From assembly GCA_036346375.1 (NCBI GenBank), contig CM070508.1, forward strand, positions 40,382,862 through 40,446,861: a DNA stretch of 64,000 nt, given 5' to 3'. The DNA is from Guadua angustifolia (taxonomy: Eukaryota; Streptophyta; Magnoliopsida; Poales; Poaceae). The notes under the pieces are model-generated. The model saw only the letters and a list, made by a program, of their open reading frames with translations. It had not been told where the DNA came from and ran no database searches. Position 1 is the first letter of the stretch, and each line of letters begins with the position of its first letter. Position numbers and translations under genes: made by a program. Below are positions 1-12,844 of the stretch, piece after piece.

Positions 1-3000
1 AAAACTCAAAAAGCAAATCAAGTAAACTCCAAATTAAGAACGAATAGCATTGGGCACAACGGCTTAGATGAAATTAGGAACTTAAATGGATTAGGTCGAT
101 GATTAGACAAAATAGAACGGCTTTCGAAAAATACACCGATGAGAAAGATTAATAACTGGGAAAGAAGGAATAGTATTCCGAAGAATATTTCCTTTGAAGT
201 TATTATCTTGATTGGACTGGCAATGACAGGTGGCTCTCGATCCATAGACCGGGTCCACGAGGTTACGTTAGTTCACGATGGGCTAAGCTTAATGTGATAG
301 AGCCAGATCACATCAAGGCTATAGAGAATATGATGACATCGCACTAGGGCCTTTACTTGAATGCATGCTATGGCGAGAGCAAAACGTTAACGGCGGAAGG
401 TTAGCGATTTAAACGTTAATAAATAAACGTTAACGATGAAACGTTAACAATAAACGTTAATCGATGAACGCTAACGGCGAAGGCAAAGTGATGACGGGAC
501 GCTCAAGGTGGCGACCGTCGGCTGATAGATAGGACAGCGAGGTCATGACATGGCAGCTACACGGCAAATTTGTGCTGGCCGAATGGGTACTGCCGAGGCA
601 GTAGACACGCAAAACGGAGCAACTTTTGAATAGCCGAGATACAAATGAATTCTAAAAATTATAAAATTTATACTAGCTTGAAGACATTGAATTTACAAGA
701 ATTTAGAAATTTGAATCACTCGATTCCGAGTTCGGATGGAGGAGAATGGATCAAATGAATTTTAACTAGGAAGAAAATCCTGAAATTACGAAATTGCACT
801 GTAGCTACAGTGCTTCGCTTCCTCTGGCTGTTTTAACAGAGCACCATTAGAGGCTTCTTGCACAAACAATACCGGAGCTTGGGGATATGGCAGCGCATGG
901 GGAGCGACAAAATGGAATGAGGACGACGATGCGGTGCCGAGGCAAGCAACGGCCAATGAACAGTATTCGGAGCGCGCCGATTTAATAAAAAGAATTTCGG
1001 TAGATGCAACAGCAAAGGGGAAATATCCATCGCGTAGAACGCGATGAGATGAACTAACCAAATAAGCGGATTTGGCGGCGACGCACCGGATTAATCGCAA
1101 ACTGTCGATTAACGGCTCCCGGAGCTAATACATTAAACGGTCATAACTATTAAAATAATAGATGAAACCTAACCAAATTTTACAGAGAGCTATCTGGGAA
1201 TATTTGGCACAATATGACGTGAACAGATCTGAGTTTTACCTTTTGGATCAACGGGGGAACGCGCGACGAAGTTTTCTGCCATCCGCAGCGCAGTCTGATT
1301 GGAGAAAAGAATTTTCTGCACAAAATCACGGGGTCAAAACCATGGGATAGGGTGAGCACCATGTAGGGAAAATCACCAGGAGTCTACCATAAAAATTTCA
1401 TGGCCAAACTCGCAAAAACGAGGGAGAACAACCTCTGGCAAGATTTGATCTTTGGGCAGCTGTAACTTTTGATTCTATGAACGAAATTGCATGAAATTTG
1501 AAAGGGAGACAGAGGGTACTATGAGGCACGAGGTGACGCAAACAGATCTTGAAAAGAGTTGACGAGTTGACGGGGAACGCGCCTCAAATTATGGCCGATG
1601 TGCGGCGGTGCTTCGGAGGGTGAGATAAAGTTTCTCTGGTTTGGATGAGTTGATCTGAGGTGAGGACGTGTGGGAGAGATCATGGGAGGTCTACTAGGAA
1701 TTGGGGTGGCGGCTAGATCAAGAAAACAAAGAAAAGCGCAAAAACCGGCTTCATAGGCATTTTATCGAGCAATTGGCGTGCGCTGCGCAATTCGGGGTGA
1801 CATTGGCCAATTGAGGGCCGGCCAGTGGTGGGGATGGGGTGGAGAGGTGAGGGGAAGCCTATGGGCACGATGGCCAATGACAGGGATGGCCAGAGCAACG
1901 GCGAGGGCGACTGCCGACGCGACCAAAACCGACCGAATGGCATGGCGGCCAAAAACACCATAAAACGCAGAATTTCTCAAAACTAGCAGGGGCACCGCGT
2001 AGAGCATGATCATACTAGGTTATATCTAAAAGGAATTTGATTGGGGATTACCGGATTGGGAGGAATCGACGACGAACGGAACTCAACTTGACGACGAACA
2101 AACGCAAATTCCCGGAGCAATTCTTGACGAAACCTGGAATTTCTTGAGGGGTTATGATTTACACACTAATGTACACATGATGACGTGAACGGAAGTCCAT
2201 TTGCCTTACCGGATCAAAAGATGACACGGTGATGTCAACGGAGGACGTCCGGCGATCGTTTCTTCGATTTTCGGAAGGGCAAATGTTCTGGAAATGGAGG
2301 GAAAGTGTGAGCACCGTGTTGGGGAGACTGAAACGCACGTTTTGGGTGGTCACTTGCATTGAGAGGATGAGAAACGGAAAAGTTATGGCCTAAACAAGAA
2401 ACGGCAAAGAAGTGCTTGCAGTTTACGTTTCACTTAATTTCAAAGGTGAAAGCTGTAGGAGAATTGAAGTCCTTGATGACACGGTCGTTTTGCAACTGAC
2501 CTCACTAAATTTTGTTGAGAATTGCAAAAGTTATGACATTTGAAGTTTGGGCTGCAAATGGGGCTGGAACGTGAACAGTGCGCATGGCTGGAGGTTGAAG
2601 ATGAACAGTAGAGGACACGTGGCGCTTTCTCATTGGTCGGAAGAAATGGAGGGACAAAAGCCCGAGGAATAAAATAGCAAAAATGATCTAAAAATCTTGG
2701 AAAAATTCCTAAAAATACTAGAGATTATTTGGAACCCAATAAAATTGGTTTCACTGAATTTTGATGAGTTTTGGAATTTAGAACATTCTGGGACGAATAT
2801 ACTGGATTTAACGAAAGACCGCGAGAGATAAAATACCAGAGAGATTCTATAAATCTTAGAAAAAATTCCCAAAATCATTATAGAATATTTGGAACCTAAT
2901 TCTATGAATTTTGAGATTTTTGGAATATTTTGGAACTCGGGTGAGATTTCGAATAAGGACCGAAAATTGAAATTTTGGCTTTGCCGACGGAAAAGGATTG

Positions 3001-3422
3001 AACTCCAATTTCAGAAGAATATGGATGCCAGGTTAATTAGAACACCGTGGGAAATCCTCATTTTGAATTTAAATGGAATTTCAAAGGAAAGGTTTGAATT
3101 GGAATTTGGATATAGAATTGCCCGAACAATTAATAATTCAAATTGAAAATCAATAAAAATCCAATTAACATCCAAATGTTTAAATTAATAATTTTAATTA
3201 TTTTTTTAGCAAATATCAAATTTGGAGAAATTCCCTGAGATACAAAGAACACTGTAAAAACTAAATTTTAAATTACTTGATGCACACAGAAGGCACATTA
3301 AATTGTTTTAGATTTAGAAAATTCTAAATTAAGCTTCTTTAATCAAATAAGATTGATGTAAATTTTTTTTGAAAGCTAATTTAAATATAAATTTTTGAAA
3401 ACCCAAATTTTGGGATGTTACA
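1..3422 (-). repeat. 3' LTR of the gag-only element (truncated by window start)
   Basis: This matches 7907-11329 almost base for base at an offset of 7906-7907. It ends at 3421-3422 in the CA that complements the LTR start TG. Differences from the other LTR are scattered substitutions and small indels, plus a variable block around 380-480 built from AACGTTAACGGCGA-like units. Open frames inside it (for example 62-85 codons) occur in both copies and show no protein similarity, so I treat them as noise. Confidence 0.9.
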
Positions 3423-3436
3423 AAGCTCCCCCCCTT
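3423..3436 (-). other. Polypurine tract of the gag-only element
   Basis: On the minus strand the run AAGGGGGGGAGC lies immediately before the LTR start TGTAACATCCC. This is where plus-strand priming occurs in LTR retrotransposons, and it fixes the element on the minus strand. Confidence 0.75.
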
Positions 3437-4273
3437 AACAGAATCTCATCCCCGAGATTCGAGCTGACTTAAGAATAGGTTCGGGGAAACTCGACCTTCA
3501 AGGCTCTCTGCACTTGCAGTCAACTGCACGCTTGACGGGATTGCTTCGAGGTCAAACACTAGATAACATCCTTCTGCTGGGTCAAATTTTGATAGGTTGC
3601 TCCTTGCAGGCAAGATCCTTTTGCAAACTTAATTGGCTTCAACTGAGTCTACTTTCTGGCATATGAAACAATTCTTCCACTGAGGCCTTTTGAAGACAAT
3701 CTGCACTCTTCCTAACAACGTTGACAACTACCATTGTTAAGCAACCTTTTATTTATCCACTGACACTTGATTCTTTGCTTCTCTTGGAAACTGGACAAGC
3801 TGCTCCTGACGGCGAAAGCAACTTGCTATTCTGCGGTCTTGATCAAAGATTGAACATCATTTCTGTTGAGTTGGTTCTTGAGAACAGCTCTTGACCTGAG
3901 GAACTCAAGCTGATTGATAATTGCTTCACGGCATTTCAAAGTCTTGAACGATTCCTTGATCCTTTCATTTCACTACCAATGACCTTCGCAGTAAGTGACA
4001 TTGATTGAAATGAATTTGGTAACTTTTAACATCATGGTTGAGAACTCAGGCTCTATGGCCAACATACACATGAACATTATCTAATAAAGTGAATGCTCAA
4101 AGACATATCAAATCCTTTATTGCCCTTAATACTTTTGATTTAGAATTCTAGGTACATTTATTCTGCAAATAGGAATTACTAAGAGAATTCCTTGACATTA
4201 CTCTTATAGACTAGAGTATGGCATCACGGCTTCTGAAACTTATTGGTAGCTTCATCAGTCAACCGTCTTTTCT

Positions 4274-5547
4274 TCAACTGCTTCTTGGAACAATCGGCTT
4301 CTGTTGTTGCTTCAAGAATACTTGGCAAACAGGCTCAACTGATGTAGCTTCAGGAACAATTTCAATTCCACAAGGTACGTCATATTTGAACGGGCATTGC
4401 TTGGCAAAGTGACCTCTTTTGCGGCAGGCATAGCATAATCGATTCTTTGATGCTACACCATGCGATCTTGGTGTTATGCTTTGAACTGAACTGACTTCTG
4501 GAATGACTGAAGGCAAAGTGGATGCTTGATGCTTCTGGGGACATTGTCTGGCATAATGACCTTGTTTACCACAAAGGAAACAACTTCCTAGTGTCATTGA
4601 CTTGCTTGTTTTCTGAGGTGGACTGCTAGATTCCTGGTATTTCTCCTTTAACTGCTCCTGTGACAAGGCATGGGTAGATGACAATATGTCTTTCTTTGCT
4701 AACTCTTGAACCACAGTGGCTCGAAAATTTTCTCGTTGACATTGCATTGCAGAAGTCAACACTGAATACATAGCACACTGGCTTGGGCAATGATCTTGGC
4801 CTTCACAAAGAAAACATGAAATTTTATTATTCGGACATTCTCCAAGAGGATGATTCCCTTCACAACTGGAACAATTGATATGATGCTCGTCCGAGGTATG
4901 TCCTATTATTCCACAACGAGTACATGCATGATCCTTCGATTTGCTTGATTGGCAACACTTTAAAGAACAACGTCCAGATTGGTTGTGGTATGCAGGGGTT
5001 GCATATTCCTCTGACTTGGTTGCACCTTCCAACGGAGTATGAAACTCACGGAACGCAGTAGTGAATTCCTTCTAAGTGATATTCTGATCATTACCATGAT
5101 GGCACGGTAGTTTTTCCACCAAGCTAATGCTGCACCTTCTAACTGACTGGTGGCATATATAACCTCATCTTTATCATCACACTGTATGGAAGATAGCTTC
5201 TTCTCCATGACTTGAATCCAGGTTTCTGTACCGTGTAGAGAGATGAATTCTTCAAAAATGGGTGGCTTGGTTTCTATGAACTTTGCAAACTTGCATTGAG
5301 AACACACTGTTGGATTTTCATCTGGTGGAACTGGAGATTGCTTTTGGTCAACATCTGCTCTAACACTGATACTGGCGGCAACATCTGAACTGACTTGGAC
5401 TGCTTCAGGAATACTACCAAGGCTATCACTGGAAAACTTCTCCATTTGCTGACTGACCATGGTTAATAGGCAAGAGGGAAAAGCATAGATAAGTATCCAA
5501 GAACTATTACGGGGATTAGATTTAACCCAAAACCTCAAATTATACAA
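4274..5547 (-). pseudogene. gag polyprotein (frameshifted), several zinc knuckles
   Basis: The upstream frame (5547 to about 5080) holds a typical gypsy gag stretch, with FEEFISLHGTETWIQVMEKK and LEGAALAWWKNY, the capsid-like region that packages RNA. The downstream frame (5032 to 4274) is Cys/His-rich. Two clear CCHC knuckles, CFLCGKQGHYARQC and CYACRKRGHFAKQC, follow several CxxC-type variants such as CTRCGIIGHTSDEH and CFLCEGQDHCPSQC. Around 5050-5100 the frame shifts and a stop appears, so the copy is broken. No pol domain follows within the element. An unusually long knuckle array is the main oddity. Family assignment is firm; the exact start is unclear (the internal Met at about 5462, giving MVSQQMEKFS, looks most natural). 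Confidence 0.85.
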
Positions 5548-6092
5548 CCATTATTTACAACTTGGTATGGTTGCTCACAAAAGCCTAAGGGCCATGCAAC
5601 ACATACTGCACAATCGTCAAACAGAAAACCAAATTAACCTAAGCACACAAGTCTAACATCTAGAAAGGGTAACACTCCTAACTTAGACAGACGCGACTCT
5701 CACACATGAGTCTCAACGGCTACTCAAGCACTGATTCTTCGAATTTCTTGAACACTTCATCGGCACTGGTTCTTCTATCTTCTGGAACACTTCATCGGCA
5801 CTCTTTCCTTGAGTTCGACGATTCCTGTCTTCACGATCTTAAGGTTTAGCAACGGCATCCAGTGCTTTCTCCTAAGGTGTGAAATATCGTTATCTATTCA
5901 AGACGACTGAGGCAATATTTTCAACTTAAATCGGCGGGGAAAGATAGAAATTTCAGCAAAAGGGGAAAAGAATGGAATAATGAGATAAGTCAAGAACTTG
6001 TTATTCTTCAAGTTAAATTTTCTCTTTAGAAAATAATTTTGAAGTTCCTAAAGAACGGTCAAACTATCTAGGGTCAAGACCTACAACGGTAT

Positions 6093-6103
6093 GCTCGATA
6101 CCA
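6093..6103 (-). other. Primer binding site (tRNA-iMet-like)
   Basis: The minus strand reads TGGTATCGAGC, sharing its first seven bases with the usual plant TGGTATCAGAGC primer site. It lies 4 bp inside the LTR boundary at 6108, which is TGTCGGGACCCG on the plus strand, i.e. an LTR ending in CA on the minus strand. Confidence 0.65.
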
Positions 6104-6107
6104 CCTC

Positions 6108-9100
6108 TGTCGGGACCCGATTCGCAATCCGAAACCCTCGTGTTTTCAAAGACTAGTCCCGTGATCAAGAGCTAGTGCCCACAGCTAACAAAGATGAATA
6201 TCACAATCATACACAACGGAATAATAAATAAAGAATTCATCTTTTAATATAACATGTTGAACAACCTTAAGGTCAACTTACAATTGTGAAGCCTAGATGG
6301 CTTCAACTCGAGTAAAACGAGCAAAGAATGAACGGAGAACGTCGGTGAATCCCATCAAAATACCATGCATTTGACAAGGTTCAACTCCTAGATATTCGCC
6401 TTCTTGCGAACTTCTCCTTCTTCAAGACGAGACTTCTCCTCAACTGGTAATGTTTTGTTAAAGCAAGGGTGAGTACACAACCGTACTCAACAAGTCATGC
6501 ATGTAATGCAGATCCTATTACTACATGCATGGCTTATTCCAAAGGAATGGCTGAATGGTTCTTTGCAATAAAGCCAAGATTCACAAATAATCATAAATAG
6601 ATAGAAAAGCAGTAAAACAAGTAATACTCATAATAAATTTCGTAATCATTCTCAAGTAAAGCATTTCTCATCCTTAACCAATTTCCATATCACATTGTTC
6701 ACATTCCCAACCTCATTTTTATCAAAACTCTACCCCTTGACTGTAATCCCCAAGCATTGTCCAGTACCGCGGACTCGGCTATTCGAATAGTTTTTACACT
6801 CTGCAGAGGTTGTACACTTTACCCACAAGATACAATCAACTCATCACGTCAGCCGTGAATCGCCATACAAGAGTATGCGAATGAGCGATCATAACAAAGC
6901 ATTTCAGAAACATCTATCTCAACCTAGGAACCTCTCCGTGTTGCCTTCACTATCACTTCCCTCACACTGAGCCGAAGTATAGGACCGACGAACACCGTTG
7001 GATAGGGTACCAAGCCGCAAAGACAGTACGCCCCCCATCTGATCACCCCTCGTGTGATCGCCACCCCGAGGTATCAAAGGTGAGATATCAGAATCCTACT
7101 AGACTAGGTCTTCCCATTCAGACATGTGGTTGTACGAGAGACTCAGGTCAAAGGCTTGCAAGGTGAAGTCCTTAGGGTGACCAAGGCAAGACTACCCCGA
7201 ATAATTCACCAACAATTCCATCACATAATTCACCAACAACACCATCACATAATTCACCAACAACACCGCCAAATACCAGAGTGACATATCCAATGCCACT
7301 CTTGCCACTTGCCTTGGTCTAAAACATTTTACCACCCCAGTTGATTATTGCGCAACACAATGCCAACAACAACTCAACATCCATGCAGAACCACACTGGT
7401 TCCACATATCAACATCATCGTGTGGCAACACGTCACACCATTTCACAAACACATTTCATAATCCATTAATCAGTGTTAACCTTTTTATTTTCAAAAGACA
7501 TGAGTTGCGTGGCATGGCTAAGCAATTATACACGGTCTAACCAACCCACGTTGGCAAGTAATAACAACCAACTAATAATCAACTATCTTAGGGTGACAAA
7601 TGAATTATGGCACACAATTAATCATGGCAAGGTGATATTAGCAATTGGATTGTATAACTAATCCCAAATTAATTTAAATCATTTTAATTCTTGAACTAGC
7701 ATGCAATAATTTGAATCAAAGTAAATTTGTAAAACTGGGAGCAATATGATCAAAGCACGACTTGCCTGGCCCTTGCAATTTATATTATTCTTTACTCTTT
7801 ATCTTCGATCCTTGATCCTTGATCTTCAATCTCCGCTTGCTTGATCCTCAGCTCCTTCGAGCGACTTCTGGCAACGCGTCTAACGATAAACAAGCACAAA
7901 TACAACAAAACTCAAAAAGCAAATCAAGTAAACTCCAAATTAAGAACGAATAGCATTGGGCACAACGGCTTAGATGAAATTAGGAACTTAAATGGATTAG
8001 GTCGATGATTAGACAAAATAGAACGGCTTTCGAAAAATACACCGATGAGAAAGATTAATAACTGGGAAAGAAGGAATAGTATTCCGAAGAATATTTCCTT
8101 TGAAGTTATTATCTTGATTGGACTGGCAATGACAGGTGGCTCTCGATCCATAGACCGGGTCCACGAAGTTACGTTAGTTCACGATGGGCTAAGCTTAATG
8201 TGATAGAGCCAGATCACATCAAGGCTATAGAGAATATGATGACATCGCACTAGGGCCTTTACTTGAATGCATGCTTGCGATGAGAGCAAAACGTTAACGG
8301 CGGAAGGTTAGCGACGAAACGTTAACAGCGAAACGTTAACGGCGAAACGTTAACGGCGGAACGCTAACGGCGAAGGCGAAGTGATGACGGGATGCTCAAG
8401 GTGGCGACCGTCGGCTGATAGATAGGGCAGCGAGGTCATGACATGGCAGCTACATGGCAAATTTGTGCTGGCCGAATGGGTACTGCCGAGGCAGTAGACA
8501 CGCAAAACGGAGCAACGATTGAATAGCCGAGATACAAATGAATTCTAAAAATTATAAAATTTATACTAGCTTGAAGGCATTGAATTTAGATGAATTTAGA
8601 AATTTGAATCACTCGATTCCGAGTTCGGATGGAGGAGAACGGATCAAACGAATTTTAACTAGGAAGAAAATCCTGAAATTACGAAATTACACTGTAGCTA
8701 CAGTGCTTCGCTTCATGTTTCTGGCTATTTTAACAGAGCACCATTAGAGGCTTCTTGCACAAACAATACCGGAGCTTGGGGATATGGCAGCGCATGGGGA
8801 GCGACAAAATGGAACGAGGACGACGATGTGGTGCCGAGGCAAGCAACGGCTCAGCGAACGGTGGCCTGGAGCGGGGCCGATGAATAGAAAGAATTTCGGT
8901 AGATGCAACAGCAAAGGGGAAATGTCCATCGCGTAGAACGCGATGAGACGAACTCAGCAAAATAGGCGGATTTGGCAGCGACGCACCGGATTAATCGCAA
9001 ACTGCCGATTAACGGCTCCCGGAGCTAATACATCAAACGGTCATAACTACTAAAATAATAGATGAAACCTAACCAAATTTTACAGAGAGCTATCTGGGAA

Positions 9101-11329
9101 TATTTGGCACAATATGACGTGAACGGATCTGAGTTTTACCTTTTGGATCAATGGGGGAACGCGCGACGAAGTTTTCTGCCGTCCGCAGCGCAGTCTGATC
9201 GGAGAAAAGAATTTTCTGCGCAAAATCACGGGGTCAAAACCTTGGGATAGGGTGAGCACCATGTAGGGGACATCACCAGGAGTCTACCATAAACATTTCA
9301 TGGTGAAACTCGCAAAAACGAGGGAGAACAACCTCCGGCAACATTTGATCTTTGGGCAGCCGTAACTTTTGATTCTATGAACGAAATTGCATGAAATTTG
9401 AAAGGGAGACAGAGGGTACTATGAGGCACGAGGTGATGCAAACGGATCTTGAAAAGAGTCGACGAGTTGACAGGGAACGCGCCTCAAAGTATGGCCAATG
9501 TGCGGCGGTGCTTCGGAGGGTGAGACAAAGTTTCTCTGGTTTGGATGAGTTGATTTCAGGTGAGGACGTGTGGGAGTGATCATGGGAGGTCTACTAGGAA
9601 TTGGGGTGGCGGCTAGATCAAGAAAACAAAGAAAAGCGCAAAAACCGGCTTCACAGGCATTTTATCGAGCAATTGGCGTGCGCTGCACAATTCGGGGTGA
9701 CATTGGCCAATTGAGGGCCGGCCAGTGGTGGGGATGGGGTGGAGAGGTGAGGGGAAGCCCGTGGGCACGATGGCCAATGGCAGGGATGGCCGGAGCAACG
9801 GCGAGGGCTACTGCCGACGCGACCAAAACCGACCGAATGGCGTGGCGGCCAAAAACACCATAAAACATAGAATTTCTCAAAACTAGCAGGAGCACGGCGT
9901 AGAGCATGATCATACTAGGTTATATCTAAAAGGAATTTGATTGGGGATTGCCGGATTGGGAGGAATCGACGATGAACGGAACTCAACTTGACGACGAACA
10001 AACGCAAATTCCCGGAGCAATTCTTGACGAAACCTGGAATTCGTTGAGGGGTTATGATTTACACACTAATGTGCACATGATGACGCGAATGGAAGTCCAT
10101 TTTCCTTACTGGATCAAAAGATGACACGGCGATGTCAACGGAGGACGTCCGGCGATCGTTTTTTCAATTTTCAGAAGGGTAAATGTTATAGAAATGGAGG
10201 GCAAGTGTAAGCACCGTGTTGGGGAGACTGAAATGCACGTTTTGGGTGGTGACACGCGTTGAGAGGATGAGAAACTAAAAAGTTATGGCCTAAACAAGAA
10301 ACGGCAAAGAAGTGCTTGCAGTTTACGTTTTACTTGATTTTAGAGGGGAAAACTGTAGGAGAATTGAAGTCCTTGATGACACGGTCGTTTTGCAACTGAC
10401 CTCACTCAATTTCGTTGAGAATTGCAAAAGTTATGAGCATTTGAAGTTTGGGCTGCAAATAGGGCTGGAACGTGAACAGTGCGCATGGCTGGAGGTTGAA
10501 GATGAACAGTAGAGGACACGTGGCGCTTTCTCATTGGTCGGAAGAAATGGAGGGACAAAAGCGTGAGCGTGAGGAATAAAATAGCAAAAATGATCTAAAA
10601 ATCTTGAAAAAAGTTCTAAAAATACTTGAGATTATTTGGGACCCAATAAAATTGGTTTCACTGAATTTTGATGAGATTTGGAATTTAGAACATTCCGGGA
10701 CGAATATACTGGATTTAACGAAAGACCGCGAGAGATAAAATACCAGAGAGATTCTAGAAATCTTAGAAAAAATTCCCAAAATCATTATATAATATTTAGA
10801 ACCTAATTCTATGAATTTTGAGATTTTTGGAATATTTTGGAACTCAGGTGAGATTTCGAATAAGGACCGGAAATTGAAATTTTGGCTTTGCGGACGGAAA
10901 AGGATTGAACTCCAATTTCGGAAGAATATGGATGCCAGGTTAATTAGAACATCGTGGGAAATCTGAATTTTGAATTTAAATGGAATTTCAAAGGAAAGGT
11001 TTGAATTGGAATTTGGATATAGAATTGCCCGAACAATTAATAATTCAAATTAAAAATCAATAAAAATCTAATTAACATCCAAATGTTTAAATTAATAATT
11101 TTAATTATTTTTTTAGCAAATATCAAATTTGGGGAAATTCCCTGAGATACAAAGAATACTGTAAAAACTAAATTTTAAATTACTTGATGCACACAGAAGG
11201 CACATTAAATTGTTTTAGATTTAGAAAATTCTAAATTAAGCTTCTTTAATCAAATAAGATTGATGTAAAATTTTTTTGAAAGCTAATTTATATATAAATT
11301 TTTGAAAACCCAAATTTTGGGATGTTACA
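6108..11329 (-). repeat. 5' LTR of the gag-only element (5.2 kb)
   Basis: The LTR starts (minus strand) with TGTAACATCCC at 11329 and ends with GTCCCGACA at 6108, obeying the TG...CA rule. The part 7907-11329 is duplicated at 1-3422; 6108-7906 would be matched by sequence left of the window. At 5.2 kb this LTR is about twice as long as the internal region it flanks. It contains a short AACGTTAAC minisatellite (8289-8370) that differs in copy number from the partner LTR. Confidence 0.8.
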
Positions 11330-11633
11330 ATTGCCCCTGGGGCCGGTAGTACCGCTTGACCAGCACTACCGCTCTAGCACGGCTGGTAGTGCTGCCTGTC
11401 GGAATTCCTATCGAAGACCCTCTCTGGAATATAATTACCGCTCTCTTGGACTGGTACTACCGCAGGGCTGGCACTACCGCCCTCCCTAGTCAGTAGTGCC
11501 ACCCTTGCCTGACAAACTTCAAATTGCTTCAAATTAAAACCCAATTCAAATCAAACTTAAATTTAAGCACAACATGCTCAACCACAGTTAATAACTCATC
11601 ACCATCAAGGATAGACCTCCACATGGTCTTTCA
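11330..11633 (+). repeat. 3'-terminal fragment of a TGAAGGATC...GGTCTTTCA LTR
   Basis: Its end, GGATAGACCTCCACATGG followed by TCTTTCA, is the same terminus as in the solo LTRs at 18112-19768 and 37913-39566, preceded by the same AAATTGCTT/CAATTCAAATCAAA stretch. The remainder is missing because the gag-only element abuts it at 11329/11330, suggesting that element landed inside this older LTR. Confidence 0.7.
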
Positions 11634-12314
11634 ATCAATAAAGTTGCTCATTGTTGATTGTTGACCATCTTCGATTACACCAATTAGATTAGATTTTCTC
11701 CGATCATGTTGTGCATCGTCTTTTTCGGAAAAGATTTACCTTTATCCTCTAATTAGTCCTAATTGGCTAATTAGACCTATCGTTACCCTTAATTTGATCA
11801 GCTTTTTAGCTGGTTAAATCTAAGCCAATTGTTCCGTTAGATCGGCTTTGAGTAGATTTTTGTTTTTTTCTTATCGATTGCAGGATCAAATCGGTTGGCA
11901 TGCCTAAAACCATAGAACCCGATGTTCGTCTGGTTTGTTGTGGCCGATAAACACTACTTCAAGTTTTTGGTACCAACAGTATCGCCTCTCACCAAACTTA
12001 AGGGATTATTGACCTTGACAGCAGTGATGAGTGACGGCAATTGGTGTCTATTATTTCATACCATGGCGGCCCTCTGCGCTTCTGTGGTATCAATCTTACA
12101 ATCCACACTTGCGCAGCACAAGCTGTCTGTATGGTTGAATGCCAACAAATTTCCAAAAACAAAGATGGAAGTATGTTTCAGTGTTTGAAGCTGTCTAGAG
12201 GGAATGTGCATGAATTAGAAGCCAGAGAAACTACATACTGGAGGACGGCATTACAACAGTGCGTTTTTGAAGATGTGTCTACTCTTGGCAATCACAATCA
12301 CCATCTGGTCTCTG
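11634..12314. other. Unassigned sequence between two LTR remnants
   Basis: Open frames of 88 and 92 codons overlap at 11922-12319 in different frames. Neither shows a recognisable domain. A TTATCGATTGCAG splice-acceptor-like site occurs near 11873-11883. It may be a captured exon or retroelement remnant. I cannot assign it. Confidence 0.3.
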
Positions 12315-12844
12315 TGTAACATTCCAATTTTTGCATCTTTGAATTTTTTAAGTATTTTAGCTTTTCCAAAAAAAATTATAATTTTTATTGTTAATTAAAG
12401 TTTAATTTGAAATTTTCCTAATTAAAAAGTATTTAATGTGATTAGTGCTCAAGAGAAAATTTGTCAAAATTATTTAATTGGGTTCTATATACTATAAAGT
12501 ATTTTACATAATTTTCTAGGAATTTTTTGAGCTTATTTGCTATTTATTTTGAGACCATTTGAATTTTCTGTAATTTCTACCTAGCCCAGTCCATCCAGTC
12601 CAAAGTGCCAAGCCCAGTCTTAGCAGCCCGCACGTTGCCAGCCCAGTTTAGTGCCATAGCCTAGCTCATTTCTTGCCGTGCAAGCCACTCATAGGTGGGA
12701 TTGCTGTCATGGAATCCGTCGTCGAATCGTGCGCTACACAAACATGCAGAGGTATTTAAGCAGAGCATCAGAACCACTGTAAGAACCTCATCCAGAACCG
12801 CACCCTAGCAATAGCGAGGAGCCGCAGTTTTGCTAGAATTTTAA

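Larger units (their letters stand above)
1..11329 (-). mobile_element. Non-autonomous gag-only Ty3/gypsy LTR retrotransposon with giant LTRs (left end off window)
   Basis: Two near-identical direct repeats (1-3422 and 7907-11329) end in the same GGGATGTTACA, read on the minus strand as the LTR start TGTAACATCCC. A purine tract on the minus strand sits against the left repeat (3423-3436) and an initiator-tRNA-Met-like primer site against the right one (6093-6103), so the element reads right to left. The internal region is only 3423-6107 (2.7 kb) and contains a gag-like gene but no protease, reverse transcriptase, RNase H or integrase. It therefore depended on enzymes from another element. The 3' LTR loses roughly its last 1.8 kb to the window edge, so the outer target duplication cannot be checked. 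Confidence 0.9.

Noticed and set aside
786..1100. 104-codon minus-strand frame (and copies in the other LTR at 8730-8960)
   Set aside because: It lies inside an LTR, the partner LTR disrupts it, and it shows no domain.
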